This document shows positions 48,323-58,257 of a stretch of DNA of 64,000 nt, piece after piece. The position numbers and the translations under genes were made by a program. The notes under the pieces were generated by a model. That model did not search any database. It had not been told where the DNA came from and saw only the letters and a program-made list of their open reading frames with translations. How positions within the stretch are numbered: position 1 is the stretch's first letter; each line of letters starts with the position of its first letter. Source of the DNA: Riptortus pedestris (taxonomy: Eukaryota > Arthropoda > Insecta > Hemiptera > Alydidae); NCBI GenBank assembly GCA_019009955.1, contig JADPXZ010000007.1, forward strand, positions 5,590,001-5,654,000. Reading direction: 5' to 3'.

Positions 48323-48537
48323 CTCTCTTCTCTCTCTCTGTCTTCTCTCTTTCTCTCTTCGCTCTCTCAGTGTCTCTCTCTCTCTCTCCCTCTCTCCTCT
48401 CTATCTCTCTCTCTCTCTCTTTCTCCCCCCCCTCTCTCCCTCTCTTACACCCCCCCTCTCTCTCCCCTCCCCTGCGCTCTCTCCCCCCCTATCTCTCGCC
48501 CCCTCTCTCTCTCTTCTCTCTCTCTCTCTCTCTCTCC
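48249..48537 (+). repeat. (CT)n microsatellite in the E-F intron
   Basis: About 290 bp of CT repeats, starting perfect and becoming interrupted (CCCCCCCTCTC, ACACCCCCCC). It begins only five bases after the donor of exon E, so almost the whole intron between E and F is this tract. Confidence 0.95.
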
Positions 48538-48542
48538 ATGAC

Positions 48543-48647
48543 CCATTGAGCATGGGGCAGGAGAGGCACTCCTCCAGGTTTTTCTTCTCCAGGATTCTAT
48601 AAAGGTGTCGCTCGTTCACTTTCCCGACCGGCGACGCCTCGAAATAC
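48543..48647 (-). CDS. DPP6/DPP10-like gene, exon E
   Basis: Acceptor TATTGTGTGTAG; 105 nt, entry phase 2, exit phase 2. It reads YFEASPVGKVNERHLYRI then LEKKNLEECLSCPMLNG. This matches DPP YYISN....P..RNLYKI......CLSC, where the paired Cys form a disulfide in the family. The donor is a weak GTCATGG chosen because it restores phase with exon F; a stronger GT was not seen before the GA/CT tract. Confidence 0.85.
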
Positions 48648-48766
48648 CTACACACAATATATTATATGAATATATAGAAATTAAACAAAGGCCCTTCGTT
48701 AATTTTTTAATTAATTAACAAGCACAGAAGGAATTTAAGATAAATATTTTTAAAATGTTGACTCAC

Positions 48767-48876
48767 ACATATGTGTTGAATATTCCATGAAGAGCTAGAG
48801 GCACCATGGACCATTGCCACTGGCGGGGGTTGAGAGGAACTAGGTCGTCTTCACCGGAACCACGCACGCTGTACGT
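48767..48876 (-). CDS. DPP6/DPP10-like gene, exon D
   Basis: Acceptor TTTTTCTATTGCAG, donor GTGAGTC; 110 nt, entry phase 0, exit phase 2. It reads TYSVRGS, then GEDDLVPLNPRQWQWSMVPL and ALHGIFNTYV. It sits where DPP6/DPP10 have HEDES.AW......PVFS.DG in the propeller. Sequence similarity is weaker than in neighbouring exons; phase and splice sites support it. Confidence 0.8.
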
Positions 48877-48957
48877 CTGCAATAGAAAAACAGGAAAACA
48901 TTAAATAAATCTATAAACATATAAAAAGTTCGAAAAGTAAATACCAAAAAGTCCTTG

Positions 48958-49619
48958 AGGCAGGGGCTGCGTAAACTAAGCAGATTTCCCAGCGTCAAGT
49001 TATACAATAGAGAAATCTGCCTAATAACAACTGTAGTAGTAAGAAACCTCTAAACCTAAAACATTATTTAGGGCGTAATAACCCAGTAGTTTCTAGCCCC
49101 AAAAAACAGTTAACCTAACCTCTAAACCTATGCACGAGGGACGAATAGTTATGGAAACGGCCGCCAGAGCTCTCGGCGGAAAGTCCGAACATATCCTACT
49201 GGTGACCACATGCAGAATACAAATGCAAATATTCAAGATAGGGAATAAATGTATATAACAATATTTATAGTAAATTTAATTTGCAATAAGATTGATTCTA
49301 TACAATTTTTCGATCCGACGCATAATAACGGAGATATTTCTAATTTTTCGAATATCCTCCTCTAAACCCCCTCCCACTGGTCCCATTTTTGCCGTTAACG
49401 AACTAGATCTTCCTTTTCAAATAAAACGATTAAATATCGAGTTTGGCAAAGATCAGACAAAAATTGTAATCGCTAGAGCGTTAAAAGACAAATATATATA
49501 TAATTTTGAATGGACCTCATTTTCGTCATCTCCTGGGTAGGATCGATGGACATTTGAAGAAACTCTCGTCATGAGTACGAGCTCTAGAGCTGATTTCCCT
49601 TGAGGCAAATCTGCTAATA
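48958..49619 (-). mobile_element. Composite AGCAGATTTCCC element, near-complete reverse copy
   Basis: It begins GAGGCAGGGGCTGCGTAAAC / TAAGCAGATTTCCCAGCGTC and has a reverse B module (49222-49340), TTTTTGCCGTTAACGAACTA and AATCGCTAGAGCGTTAAAAG. It ends TTTCGTCATCTCCTGGGTAG and GCTGATTTCCCTTGAGGCAA plus ATCTGCT. It lies in the intron between exons C and D. Confidence 0.65.
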
Positions 49620-49689
49620 AAAACCGATAAGTAGAAGCGCGGGTTAACTGAAGACTCAAGTCAAGAAATTGAGCATAGCTCGCTTAAAA

Positions 49690-49940
49690 TTCGAGTTATA
49701 GAAAAAGTGCATAAAACAACAATTGTAGAGCATCAATAGTTCAACAAGATTGGTTCTATAACATTTTACTCTCAGGCTCATAATAACGGAGATATTTGGA
49801 GTTCTTTTTAGAAATAGCTAAAATTAGGTCTGAGATACTGTACTTGTGCACACACTCTGAACTTAATAAAATAAGTCCGCCAAGGCAACAGCTGCGTTAA
49901 CTAAGTCATATTCCCAGCGTAAAGTTATACATAGGAAAAA
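49690..49940 (-). repeat. A module and composite end, reverse
   Basis: Reverse A module at 49690-49800 (AGAGCATCAATAGTTCAACA ... AATAACGGAGATATTTGGAG), then GCAACAGCTGCGTTAACTAA, a composite-element right end in reverse. Confidence 0.75.
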
Positions 49941-49959
49941 ATATACCATAATGCATAAC

Positions 49960-50575
49960 ACAACAACCCGTGATTAAATTACAAACGGAAATAAGAAATG
50001 TTCATCCAATTTCAATAACCTGCCCGTCGGGATGCGTTGAGGTTAGAAATGTAAACAAAACGGTCTGCCCGCCTCTACACCGGAAAGAAAAAAACTATTA
50101 CTGTTTTTTTTTAAAATATATCAGAATATAACACATTAATTTTTATATGAGAACTATTTACTATATCTAGTACTGTACTTAATAATGAGTCAGAATAATT
50201 TGTTATCTCAATCAATTAATATTGAGTAGTACAAAAACTTAAGACAAGCTGGGAGGGGGGGGGCGATTCACAGAATTTATTTGCATGTATCTCGTATAAT
50301 AATGGTCTATGAAAACAATATTTGGTATTTAAGCTTGGAATATTGCGGTTTATTATATAACAGCAGTATTGTTTATGCGACACGTGCAGGAGTGGGGCTT
50401 TGCCACAAGGATGAAAACTGAAAAATGCAAATATCTCGGCTAATATTCATGATAGAGATAAAATGTATATAACAATTTTTATAGGAAATTCACATTTGCA
50501 TTAAGAATTGGTTATGTACAATTTTTCGATCCGATGACATAGTAACGGAGATTATTTCGAATTTCGAAACATCCT
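49960..50575 (-). repeat. Composite-element interior with B module, reverse
   Basis: AACGGAAATAAGAAATGTTC, TCAATAACCTGCCCGTCGGG, ACTATTTACTATATCTAGTA (also at 58505), a run of G at 50254-50263 and a reverse B module at 50415-50555. The same order recurs at 58330-58900, so this is a second composite-element subtype. Confidence 0.65.
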
Positions 50576-50747
50576 CATAAATCACCCCCTACCCACTGGT
50601 ACGATTTTCAGCATTTCAACGAATACTTGATATGACTTTTTACATAAAACGACTAAAATCGTGTTTGGTAACGATTGAACATTAAATTGCGACTGCTAGA
50701 ACGGTGACAGACAAATTAAAGTTTTTCCTACTGTAATTAGCAATTAC

Positions 50748-50871
50748 CTTAGTGCAGTTGAAGTCGGGTGCAAGGCAGGTCATGTAGATAGATGCATTCT
50801 GGCCTCTGCTCATCCAAACTGCATCAAGCTGCACTTCCGTTGTCCAATAAACTTTGAGCAGATATCCTGGC
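50748..50871 (-). CDS. DPP6/DPP10-like gene, exon C
   Basis: Acceptor TTTCTGTTTGCAG, donor GTAATTGCT; 124 nt, entry phase 2, exit phase 0. It reads PGYLLKVYWTTEVQLDA then VWMSRGQNASIYMTCLAPD and FNCTK. This is a strong match to the DPP6/DPP10/DPP4 propeller segment ...TW.....V.V.WLNRAQN.S.LT.CDA..G.CTK. NAS and NCT are glycosylation sequons, consistent with an extracellular location. Part of the evidence that the gene is a dipeptidyl-peptidase relative rests on this exon. Confidence 0.92.
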
Positions 50872-50989
50872 CTGCAAACAGAAAAATAAACAATTAATTT
50901 TCGTGCTAGCTTTGTTATAACGGGATCAACAAACAGAAATAGTTTCATGTAGAAATATAAAAGATCTGTGAGGCAGGGGCTTCTTAAAG

Positions 50990-52368
50990 AAAGCGATAAA
51001 AATTATAGCGGGAGTCAACAATATTATTTGGCACAAAAGACTAAACCGAACGAATTAAAACTCCGTATGTGTATTAGCACTAACGCCTTCATTTATAACA
51101 AGCCATACCGACATTTCTGGGACGGGTAGGAGTGGAGTTTGTAAGGAGGCCTGAAATTAAAAATAGTGATATTTCGTTTCCTATTTGGGGTTTCGGCAAA
51201 TATGCACATAACAAAAGTTGTTTATTTTGTTATTTAGAGAAACTTTTTTTTTATATACACTATCGTCGTATACCGAAATATAAAGGCATTATACGCTAAA
51301 AATTATACCGGTAGTCAACAATTTTATTAGGCACAAAAAACTCAACCGAACTAAATAAAACACTCGGCATGTGTATTAGCACTAACGCTTTCATTATAAT
51401 AAGCCATACCAACGTTTCTAGGGACGGGCAGGAGTGGGGGTTGTAAGAGAGGTCTGAATTTAAAATAGCGGTATTTCGTTTACTATTCTTTTTCGGCAAC
51501 TATGAACATAACAAAGGATGTTTATTTTGTTATTTAGGAAAACGTTTATTATATACACTATCATCGTATTCCGAAGTTTAAATGAGTTATATGGCAATAA
51601 CTATAGCGGGAGTCAACAATTTTATTTGGCACAAAAGACTCAACTGAACTAATAAAAACACTCGGTATGTGGATTAGCACTAACGCCTTCCTTATAATAA
51701 GCCATACTAACATTTCTAGGGACGGGGAGGAGTGGGGGTTGTAAGGGAGGTCGTGAATTTAAAATAGCGGTATTTCGTTTTCTATTCGTTTTACGGCAAA
51801 TATGAACATAACAAAGGTTGTTTATTTTGTTATTTAGGGAAACGTTTATTATATACACTATCATCGTATTCCGAAGTTTAAATGAGTTATATGGTAATAA
51901 CTATAGCGGGAGTCAACAATTTTATTTGGCACAAAAGACACAACCGAACTAAATGAAACACGCGGTATGTGCATTAGCACTAACGCCTTCCTTATAATAA
52001 GCCATATGCACATAACAAAAGTTGTTTATTTTGTTATTTAGAGACATTTACTCAACAATTCTTTTCAATATGAATTACCAGATACCTCACCTGGAAAAAT
52101 TAATTCAAATTATAATATTTTGTCCTTAATAATTCAAATCTATGCATAATGCACAGGAGACGGGAAATATGACAATATGGAGGACAGTGAAGTCTTACAT
52201 AAAAAATTAATTTTATTATTAGCAAATCCACAGAAACGACGGGTATTAACCCTAAACACTGGGACGGGTAAATGTCAAAATATTGTGCAAAGTAAAGCCT
52301 TGCCAAAAAAATACCATCACCATTCAGCCTCAAATGAATTCCCGAGCGAAGCCGGCTATCTCAGCTAG
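50990..52368 (+). mobile_element. Non-autonomous Helitron (family 1) with about 305-bp tandem units
   Basis: GCGGGAGTCAACAATTTTAT occurs near 51008, 51310 (degenerate), 51607 and 51907. Each unit carries ACTCGGTATGTGTATTAGCA, GGGACGGGCAGGAGTGGGGG, TATTTCGTTT and TATTTTGTTATTTAG. The 3' part (52080-52368) is the standard family-1 tail with CCCGAGCGAAGCCGG and CTAG at 52365-52368. The 5' end is not identifiable. It lies in the intron between exons B and C. Confidence 0.7.
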
Positions 52369-52376
52369 TGTATATA

Positions 52377-52424
<48 letters not shown>

Positions 52425-52426
52425 TA

Positions 52427-52995
52427 CTAGCGGACCCGGCAGACGTTGTCCTGCGTTATATATCAAGCGATTAGGATATACAATTTAATAATATTATGTT
52501 TAAAAAAAATCTACTTTTAATAACGCAAAAAACAACATTTGTTATATGCACGTTTGCCTAAAAACAAATAGTAAATAAAATATCGCAAAAACTTGGTACA
52601 CAAAAGGAAAAGGAAAAATGAGAGAAAGAAAAGAAGACGTTTTAGTTCAGAGATTATCTGGTAGAATGCGCACTACACGTTCTTAAAAACAAACAGTTGT
52701 AGACCAATAACTGAAATAAATCAATGCCCTCAACAATAATAACGCAAATACATAATTATAAATAAAGAAAAGAAAATAATTGCAACATTATAAACATATT
52801 AACATTTCATTACATTTCCAATAACCTCGCCCTTCGCCCTTCGACCGGAGACCTGCTCCATCTGCCTGGCCGATCTGCGGCGCTAAACCATCCGGGGCGT
52901 CACCCGAACGCGTATTCAAAAATTCAATCAAATCGGTCCATCCGTCTAGGAGGAGTTCGGTGACATACACACGTACGCTAGAATTATATATATAA
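52427..52995 (-). mobile_element. Non-autonomous Helitron (family 3), complete copy
   Basis: On the minus strand it starts TCTTTATATATATAATTCTA, GCGTACGTGTGTATGTCACC and CCTAGACGGATGGACCGATT, the widespread insect Helitron 5' text. It ends with the palindromic GCAGGACAACGTCTGC, then CGGGTCCG and CTAG at 52427-52430 before T. Length is 569 bp. It is flanked by (TA)n on the 3' side. No Rep/helicase. Confidence 0.8.
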
Positions 52996-52999
52996 AGAT

Positions 53000-53330
53000 A
53001 GAGGTGTATTAGCCTGTTAACGCTCTAGCGGTCGCAATTTTCGCTCGATCGTTACCAAACTCCGTATTTAAACGTTTTACGTTAAAAGACGGATCATGTT
53101 CTTCAACGGCTGTAATCGGATCATTGGGAGGGGGGATTTAGAGGGGAGGATTTTCGAAAATTCGAAATATCTCCGTTAGTTTGAGTCTGATCGAAATTTT
53201 GTAGAGAAGCAATCTTTTTGCAAATTGAAGGATCTATAAACGTTGTGAGTACCTTTTTTCACTGTCTTTAATATTAACCGAGATATCGGCGTTTTTTAGT
53301 TTTCGGCCTTCAGTAAACCCCCACTCTCGT
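53000..53330 (+). repeat. Composite-element interior with diverged B module
   Basis: ACGCTCTAGCGGTCGCAATT, GGCTGTAATCGGATCATTGG and a B module (53165-53290) with CTCCGTTAGTTTGAGTCTGATCGAAA. This version is intermediate between A (GAGTCTGA) and B (GATCGAAA) wording. Confidence 0.65.
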
Positions 53331-53339
53331 TCGAACTTA

Positions 53340-53765
53340 AAAAATTTAGTACAGCTTATAACCGTGGTAGAACTAATGCTATTTCACATACCGAGTTTTG
53401 TTCAGTTCGGTTCAATTGTTGGTGCCCAATAAAATTGTTGGCCCCTCATTACTTTTGTAGTGTATATCTCGTTTATACTTTAATATACGACAAAATTGAA
53501 TATAACAAAAGTTACTCCAAATAACAAAATAAACAACTCTTATTCTGTGCATATTTGCCGAAAAACCAATAGGAAACGAAATACGGCTATTTTTAATTTC
53601 AGGCCACTCTCACGACCCCCACTCCTGCTCCATCTGCCTGGCCGATCTGCGGCGCTAAACCATCCGGGGCGTCACTCGAACGCGTATTCAAAAATTCAAT
53701 CAAATCGGTCCATCCGTCTAGGAGGAGTTCAGTGACATACACACGTACGCTAGAATTATATATAT
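53340..53765 (-). mobile_element. Chimeric Helitron fragment (family 1 interior joined to family 3 5' end)
   Basis: 53380-53630 is reverse-orientation family-1 unit text (ACCGAGTTTTGTTCAGTTCG, AACAAAATAAACAACTCTTA, ACCCCCACTCCTGCT). At 53630 it switches without a gap to CATCTGCCTGGCCGATCTGC and runs to the family-3 5' end at about 53765. The switch point is the shared CTCCTGCTCCATCTG area. Confidence 0.6.
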
Positions 53766-53837
53766 TAATATGTGTATATATATAAAATATAAATATATAT
53801 ATATATATTGTATATATATATATATATATATATATAA

Positions 53838-54408
53838 ATTAACTCGCGGACAAAAAAAAAAAAAACGGCGCACCTACATATTCGTCTACAAATACTCAAC
53901 TAAGTGTACCAAAAAATCATACCAATTTTTGTTTTTATTTAAATTATTTTGATCTAAGAATTTATATAGGAACTGGGTTAAAATAGAGAAAACCCAAAAA
54001 AAACAAATGAAGTAAGCGCACAATAAAATTTTAATACACAAAAAGTAATTTTTGGTTAAAACAACCAAAATAAACAAATTTCTGTACGATTTCCAAAACA
54101 AAAATTATGGGAATTTCTTTTTACCCTCGGTTTAGTAGCGTGTGTTACTACCCCCTCTAGCTTGAATCAACCGCCGAACTGTCAGAGCCAGACGTGTTAA
54201 CTAAATGAAACAGTGGATTAACAGAATTCCCCAGGCATCTATATCTCCAACATAATTCTTTGGGATCCTAATACCACTTCGGATTATTGACAAGAAAGTG
54301 TCAAGGTACATATAGCGTCATGATAAAACCAGTAGCACCACTGATCACTGATAAATGTAGTATTATGTTTAAAAATGTAGGTGCGCCGTTTTTTTTGTCC
54401 GCGAGTTT
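53838..54408. mobile_element. Tc1/mariner-like MITE (family 2)
   Basis: Inverted ends: ACTCGCGGACAAAAAAAA followed by CGGCGCACCTACAT at the left; ATGTAGGTGCGCCG then TTTTTTTTGTCCGCGAGTTT at 54375-54408. Flanking bases are compatible with a TA target. About 570 bp, no transposase frame. It lies about 25 bp from the donor of exon B. Confidence 0.75.
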
Positions 54409-54431
54409 ATATATATTTGTTGTATACTCAC

Positions 54432-54532
54432 GTGGACTCGAAGGATTTAGGCGAGCTGAGCTGGACGGTAGAGAAGTTGTCGTTCTTTAAATCGACGAGG
54501 AACAGAGTAACGACTGGGTTGGGAGTGCCCGG
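54432..54532 (-). CDS. DPP6/DPP10-like gene, exon B
   Basis: Acceptor TTTTTGTGTTTTCCAG, donor GTGAGTATAC; 101 nt, entry phase 0, exit phase 2. It reads PGTPNPVVTLFLVDLKND then NFSTVQLSSPKSFEST. It follows YPK of exon A exactly as YPKAGxxNPxVxLxV follows in DPP4/DPP6. NFS is a glycosylation sequon. Confidence 0.88.
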
Positions 54533-54599
54533 CTGGAAAACACAAAAAGAATTTCACTACAATATAATATAACAAAAAGTAAAAGTTCAATGAGAACAA

Positions 54600-54845
54600 T
54601 ATTTGGTATTTAAGCTTCGAATAATGTGCTTCATGATATAACAGCTTATTGTTGATATGACACGACTAATAGTGTGGCCTTGCTCAACTCCTGAAAACTG
54701 AAAAAATGCAAATATCTCGGTTACTATTCAGGATATCAAAAAAATGTTTATTACAATATTTATAGTAAATTTAATTTGCAATAAGTTTGGATATGTACAA
54801 TTTTTCGATCCGACGCATAATAACGGAGATATATTGATTTTTCTA
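54600..54845 (-). repeat. B module, diverged reverse copy
   Basis: ATTTGGTATTTAAGCTTCGA, GACACGACTAATAGTGTGGC, ATCTCGGTTACTATTCAGGA and CGATCCGACGCATAATAACG; one copy. Confidence 0.75.
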
Positions 54846-54879
54846 ATTCACTGTGAGGCCTAATCTATTTATTTTAGCC

Positions 54880-55510
54880 ATTCATTACATAAATTCCAAA
54901 TATTTCCGTTATTATGAGTCTGAGAGTAAAATGTTATAGAACCAATCATGTTGAACTATTGATGCTCTACAATTGTTGTTATTTGGGCCCCCCACTTTTT
55001 TCTCTAATCGAAATATTCAACCGAAGATATTAGCGTTTTTCTTTAATAAAGTGTTGAACAAGGTATATCAGACGAAATCTATTTATTTCAGATAAAATTC
55101 CAAATATCTCCGTTAATATGGGCCTGAGAGTAAAATGTTATAGAACCAATCTTGTTGAACTATTGATGCTCTACAATTGTTGTTATATGCACTTTTCTCT
55201 ATCGTAAATATTAATTGAGATTATTAGCGTTTTCCTTTTATAAAGTGTTGAACAAAGGTATACCAGTCAACGTTATGCTTTTCATTAACCAGATAAAATT
55301 CCAAATATCTCCGTTATTATGAGTCTGAGAGTAAAATGTTATAGAACCAATCTTGTTGAACTATTGATGCTCTACAATTGTTGTTATATGCACTTTTTCT
55401 CTATCGTAAACATTAACCGAGATATTTGTATTTTTCTTTTAAAAGAGTTGCACAAAGTGAGTATCTCAGACCTAATCTATTTATTTTAGCCGTTCATAAC
55501 ATAAATTACA
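54880..55510 (+). repeat. A-module array, 3 copies
   Basis: Copies start near 54898, 55105 and 55305 (period about 205 bp). The first has the odd insertion GGGCCCCCCACTTTTTT at 54986. The third is intact through TAACCGAGATATTTGTATTT. Confidence 0.85.
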
Positions 55511-55649
55511 AATATCAATGTTCATTTATCAAAATTTACTATATCAAGTACTGTAATTTATAATGAAGCAGAATAATATTTATCTCAATCAATGAAATTT
55601 TAGTAGTCCAAGAACTTGAGAAGGGGATCAGCAGAACATATTTGCATGT

Positions 55650-56005
55650 AACTCGTATAATAAAGGTCTCTTGAAAACAATATTTGGTATTTAAGCTTGG
55701 AATAATGCGGTTTATTATATAACAGAGTATTGTTTATGTGACACGAGCAGGAGTGGGGCTTTTCTCGAGGATGAAAACTGAAAAATGCAAATATCTCGGC
55801 TAATATTCAAGATAGAGAATAAATGTGTATAACAATATTTATAGGAAATTTAATTTGCAATAAGATTGGTTTTATACAAATTTTCGATCCGACGCATAAT
55901 AATGGAGATATTTCTAATTTTCGAAAATCCTCCCCTCTAAACCCACCCCTCCCACTGGTCCGATTTCAGCCATTAACGAACTTGATCTGTCTTTTCATAT
56001 AAAAA
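55650..56005 (-). repeat. B module with composite-element text, reverse
   Basis: ATTTGGTATTTAAGCTTGGA ... CGATCCGACGCATAATAATG (55680-55910), then CCCACTGGTCCGATTTCAGC, which normally precedes the CGCTCTAGCG border. Here it is cut by the SINE at 56009. Confidence 0.75.
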
Positions 56006-56008
56006 GAT

Positions 56009-56237
56009 TATTATTATTATTATTAATTAACGTCCACTTTTTGCAACTTAGGCTAATTGGGACGGGTTATCTACAGGTTACCACCCTTTTCTAGCCAGGG
56101 TGGGATTTTAGGACGTTATTTAATGAATTTCGTCACTAAATAATTTCCTTTGCCCAGGCAAGAATCGAACTCGCCACTCTAGGTTTACCATGTGAGATAA
56201 AGGTCAACGCTTTAACTCGCATGGCTAACCTGAGCCC
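56009..56237 (-). mobile_element. tRNA-derived SINE, best-preserved copy
   Basis: On the minus strand it starts GGCTCAGGTTAGCCATGCGA (A-box-like TAGCCATGCG). The B-box-like GAGTTCGATTC (56161-56171) follows, then GAAATTATTTAGTGACGAAA and TGTAGATAACCCGTCCCAAT. The tail is an (ATT)n-type repeat at 56009-56024. The flank AAAAAGATTA (56003-56012) and ATAAAAAGATTA (56240-56251) look like a target duplication, supporting retroposition. Confidence 0.75.
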
Positions 56238-56261
56238 CCATAAAAAGATTATCAATTCAAA

Positions 56262-57001
56262 ATATCAACGTTATTGTTAGTTTTATTAAAAAATGTTATA
56301 GAACCAATCTTGTTGAACTATTGATGCTCTACAATTGTTGTTATATGCACTTTTTCTCTATCGTAAATATTAACTGAGATATTAGCGTTTTGTTTTTAAT
56401 AAAGTGTTTAGTATCTCAGCCCTAATCAATTTATTTTAGCTATTCCAACAACAATTCCAAATATCTCCGTTATTATGAGCCTGAGAGTAAAATGTTATAG
56501 AACCAATCTTGTTGAACTATTGATGCTCTACAATTGTTGTTATATGCACTTTTTCTCTAACGGTAAATATTAACCAAGATATTAGCGTTTTGTTTTTAAT
56601 TAAAGTGTTCCACAAGGTTAGTATCTCAGCCCTAATCTAATTTATTTAGTTATTCCAACAACATCCAAATACCTCCGTTATTATGATGCCTGAGAGTAAA
56701 AATGGTTATAAAACCCAATCTTGTTGAACTATTGATGCTCTACAATTGTTGTTATATGCACTTTTTCTCTATCGTAAATATTAACCGAGATATTAGCGTC
56801 TTTCTTTAATTAAGGTGTTCCACAAGGTTACTATCTCAGTGCTGTTCTATTTTACTTAGTTGTCCATAATAAAAATTCCAAATATCTCCGTTATTATGAG
56901 TCTGAGAGTAAAATGTTATAGAACCAATCTTGTTGAACTATTGATGCTCTACAATTGTTGTTATATGCACTTTTTCTCTATCGTAAATATTAACCGAGAT
57001 T
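56262..57001 (+). repeat. A-module array, 4 copies
   Basis: Copies start near 56265 (partial), 56460, 56665 and 56882. The last is cut at TAACCGAGAT (57001), where the Penelope-like element begins. The array resumes at 60361. Confidence 0.85.
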
Positions 57002-57479
57002 CTATTTTTGAGGCTGCATCGCTGGGGAGTATTTTCATTGTACCTCGGTTGTCTGCTCCAGCGGTTGGAATTTTTCGTTGTTTTGCAAATTTTCGATGGA
57101 AATGCGTCCATCTTCGTCAGGCAAATAATTTAAATTAATTTGAATGCTACTTTAATCATATGGTTTGGATTTTATTTAATATGGTCCACGCCGTTTATCG
57201 TATTCGGTCTCGTGTTGATTTCTATTGCCTCTAGGGCCAATCTTTTGCCGAGATGATCCTCTCTGTGTAAAACTTTGGTCTCATCGAATTTGATTTGGTG
57301 AGAACAAATACTGGCGTGTCTAGCTATGGCGGATGTTCTTTGTTCTCTGGTGTTTCAGATCAGCCATGTGTTGGCTGACTCTTGTCGCAGTCTTTTTTTT
57401 TTCCAGTTCTGTCCCACGTAAACTTCATTAACGCAGATACAAATAGAACTAATTCTCCAACACCAACACTTTTAGATCC

Positions 57480-58257
57480 ACTGGTGCACGAAAAAGGAAT
57501 TAGACCCGACCAGGGTTATTGAAAACAAGATAAAGAGGATTCTAAAAAACAGCAATTTGGATAAATAACAATAAACGAGTTATTACCCAGAGACTCAAAA
57601 ATATCACGCATTTACGGGTTAACAAAAATCCATAAGAAAGATACTCCTTTTAGACTGATAGCATCTATGATAAGTGCACCAACATACCAACCCAGCAATG
57701 GTGTTAGCCCGCAATTTAAGCCCGTTCATAGGTCACACACCATCGTACGTTAAGAATTCTAACCATCTAGTAGAACTCTAAAGAATTTATAAATAATTGA
57801 CTCTTAAATATTATCCTGCTTTGATATAGTGTATTTATTTACTAACGTCCCAGTACAAGACTCCATCGACCTAGTAAAAAAGAAAGGTTGGTTGAATAAC
57901 GAGATGCTAGATTTATTTGAATTGGTACTAACTTGGTGTTATTTTCAATATGACAATACCATATAGAAAAAAAAACAAGGACTCGCTATGGGAAGCGCCC
58001 TGTCGTTAGTTGTGGCCAATCTTGAATCGTAAGCCTTAGAGAAATGGGCAGTGAAGCCCAAATTATGGCTTCGGTACGTAGACGACTGTTTTATTATTTG
58101 GCAACACGGCAAAGAACAACTAATGAATTTTTTTAACTTCATGAACGCCCAACTCACCATAGAATTAGAAAATGAAGGGAAATTACCGTTTCTTGACCTT
58201 TTAATAATGAAAGAGGGCAACAATAGATTCAGCCATACAGTATACAGAAAAGTCCGT
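57480..58257 (+). pseudogene. Penelope-like reverse transcriptase, first segment
   Basis: Broken plus-strand frames read LLPRDSKISRIYGLTKIHKK, then RLIASMISAPTYQ, CFDIVYLFTNVPVQDSIDLV and NNEMLDLFELVLTWCYF. The frame 58051-58275 carries LWLRYVDDCFIIW (catalytic YVDD), FFNFMNAQLTIELENEGKLP and FLDLLIMKEGNN. These correspond to RT motifs from the fingers through the palm and thumb entry of Penelope-type enzymes. Several stops (for example after NSNLDK) disable it. The 3' continuation is displaced to 59149. Confidence 0.85.

Noticed and set aside
50682..50948. Taking the whole 88-codon minus-strand frame as a gene
   Set aside because: Only 50748-50871 is coding. The frame extends past clear donor and acceptor sites into intron sequence.
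56140..56240. Functional tRNA gene
   Set aside because: Box-like motifs are present, but the sequence cannot fold as a full cloverleaf with an anticodon arm by eye, and the same body recurs at 11195 and 14052. It is a SINE.
57945..58223. Minus-strand ORF of 92 codons and its twin at 59132-59437
   Set aside because: Antisense shadows of the Penelope-like reverse transcriptase segment on the plus strand.
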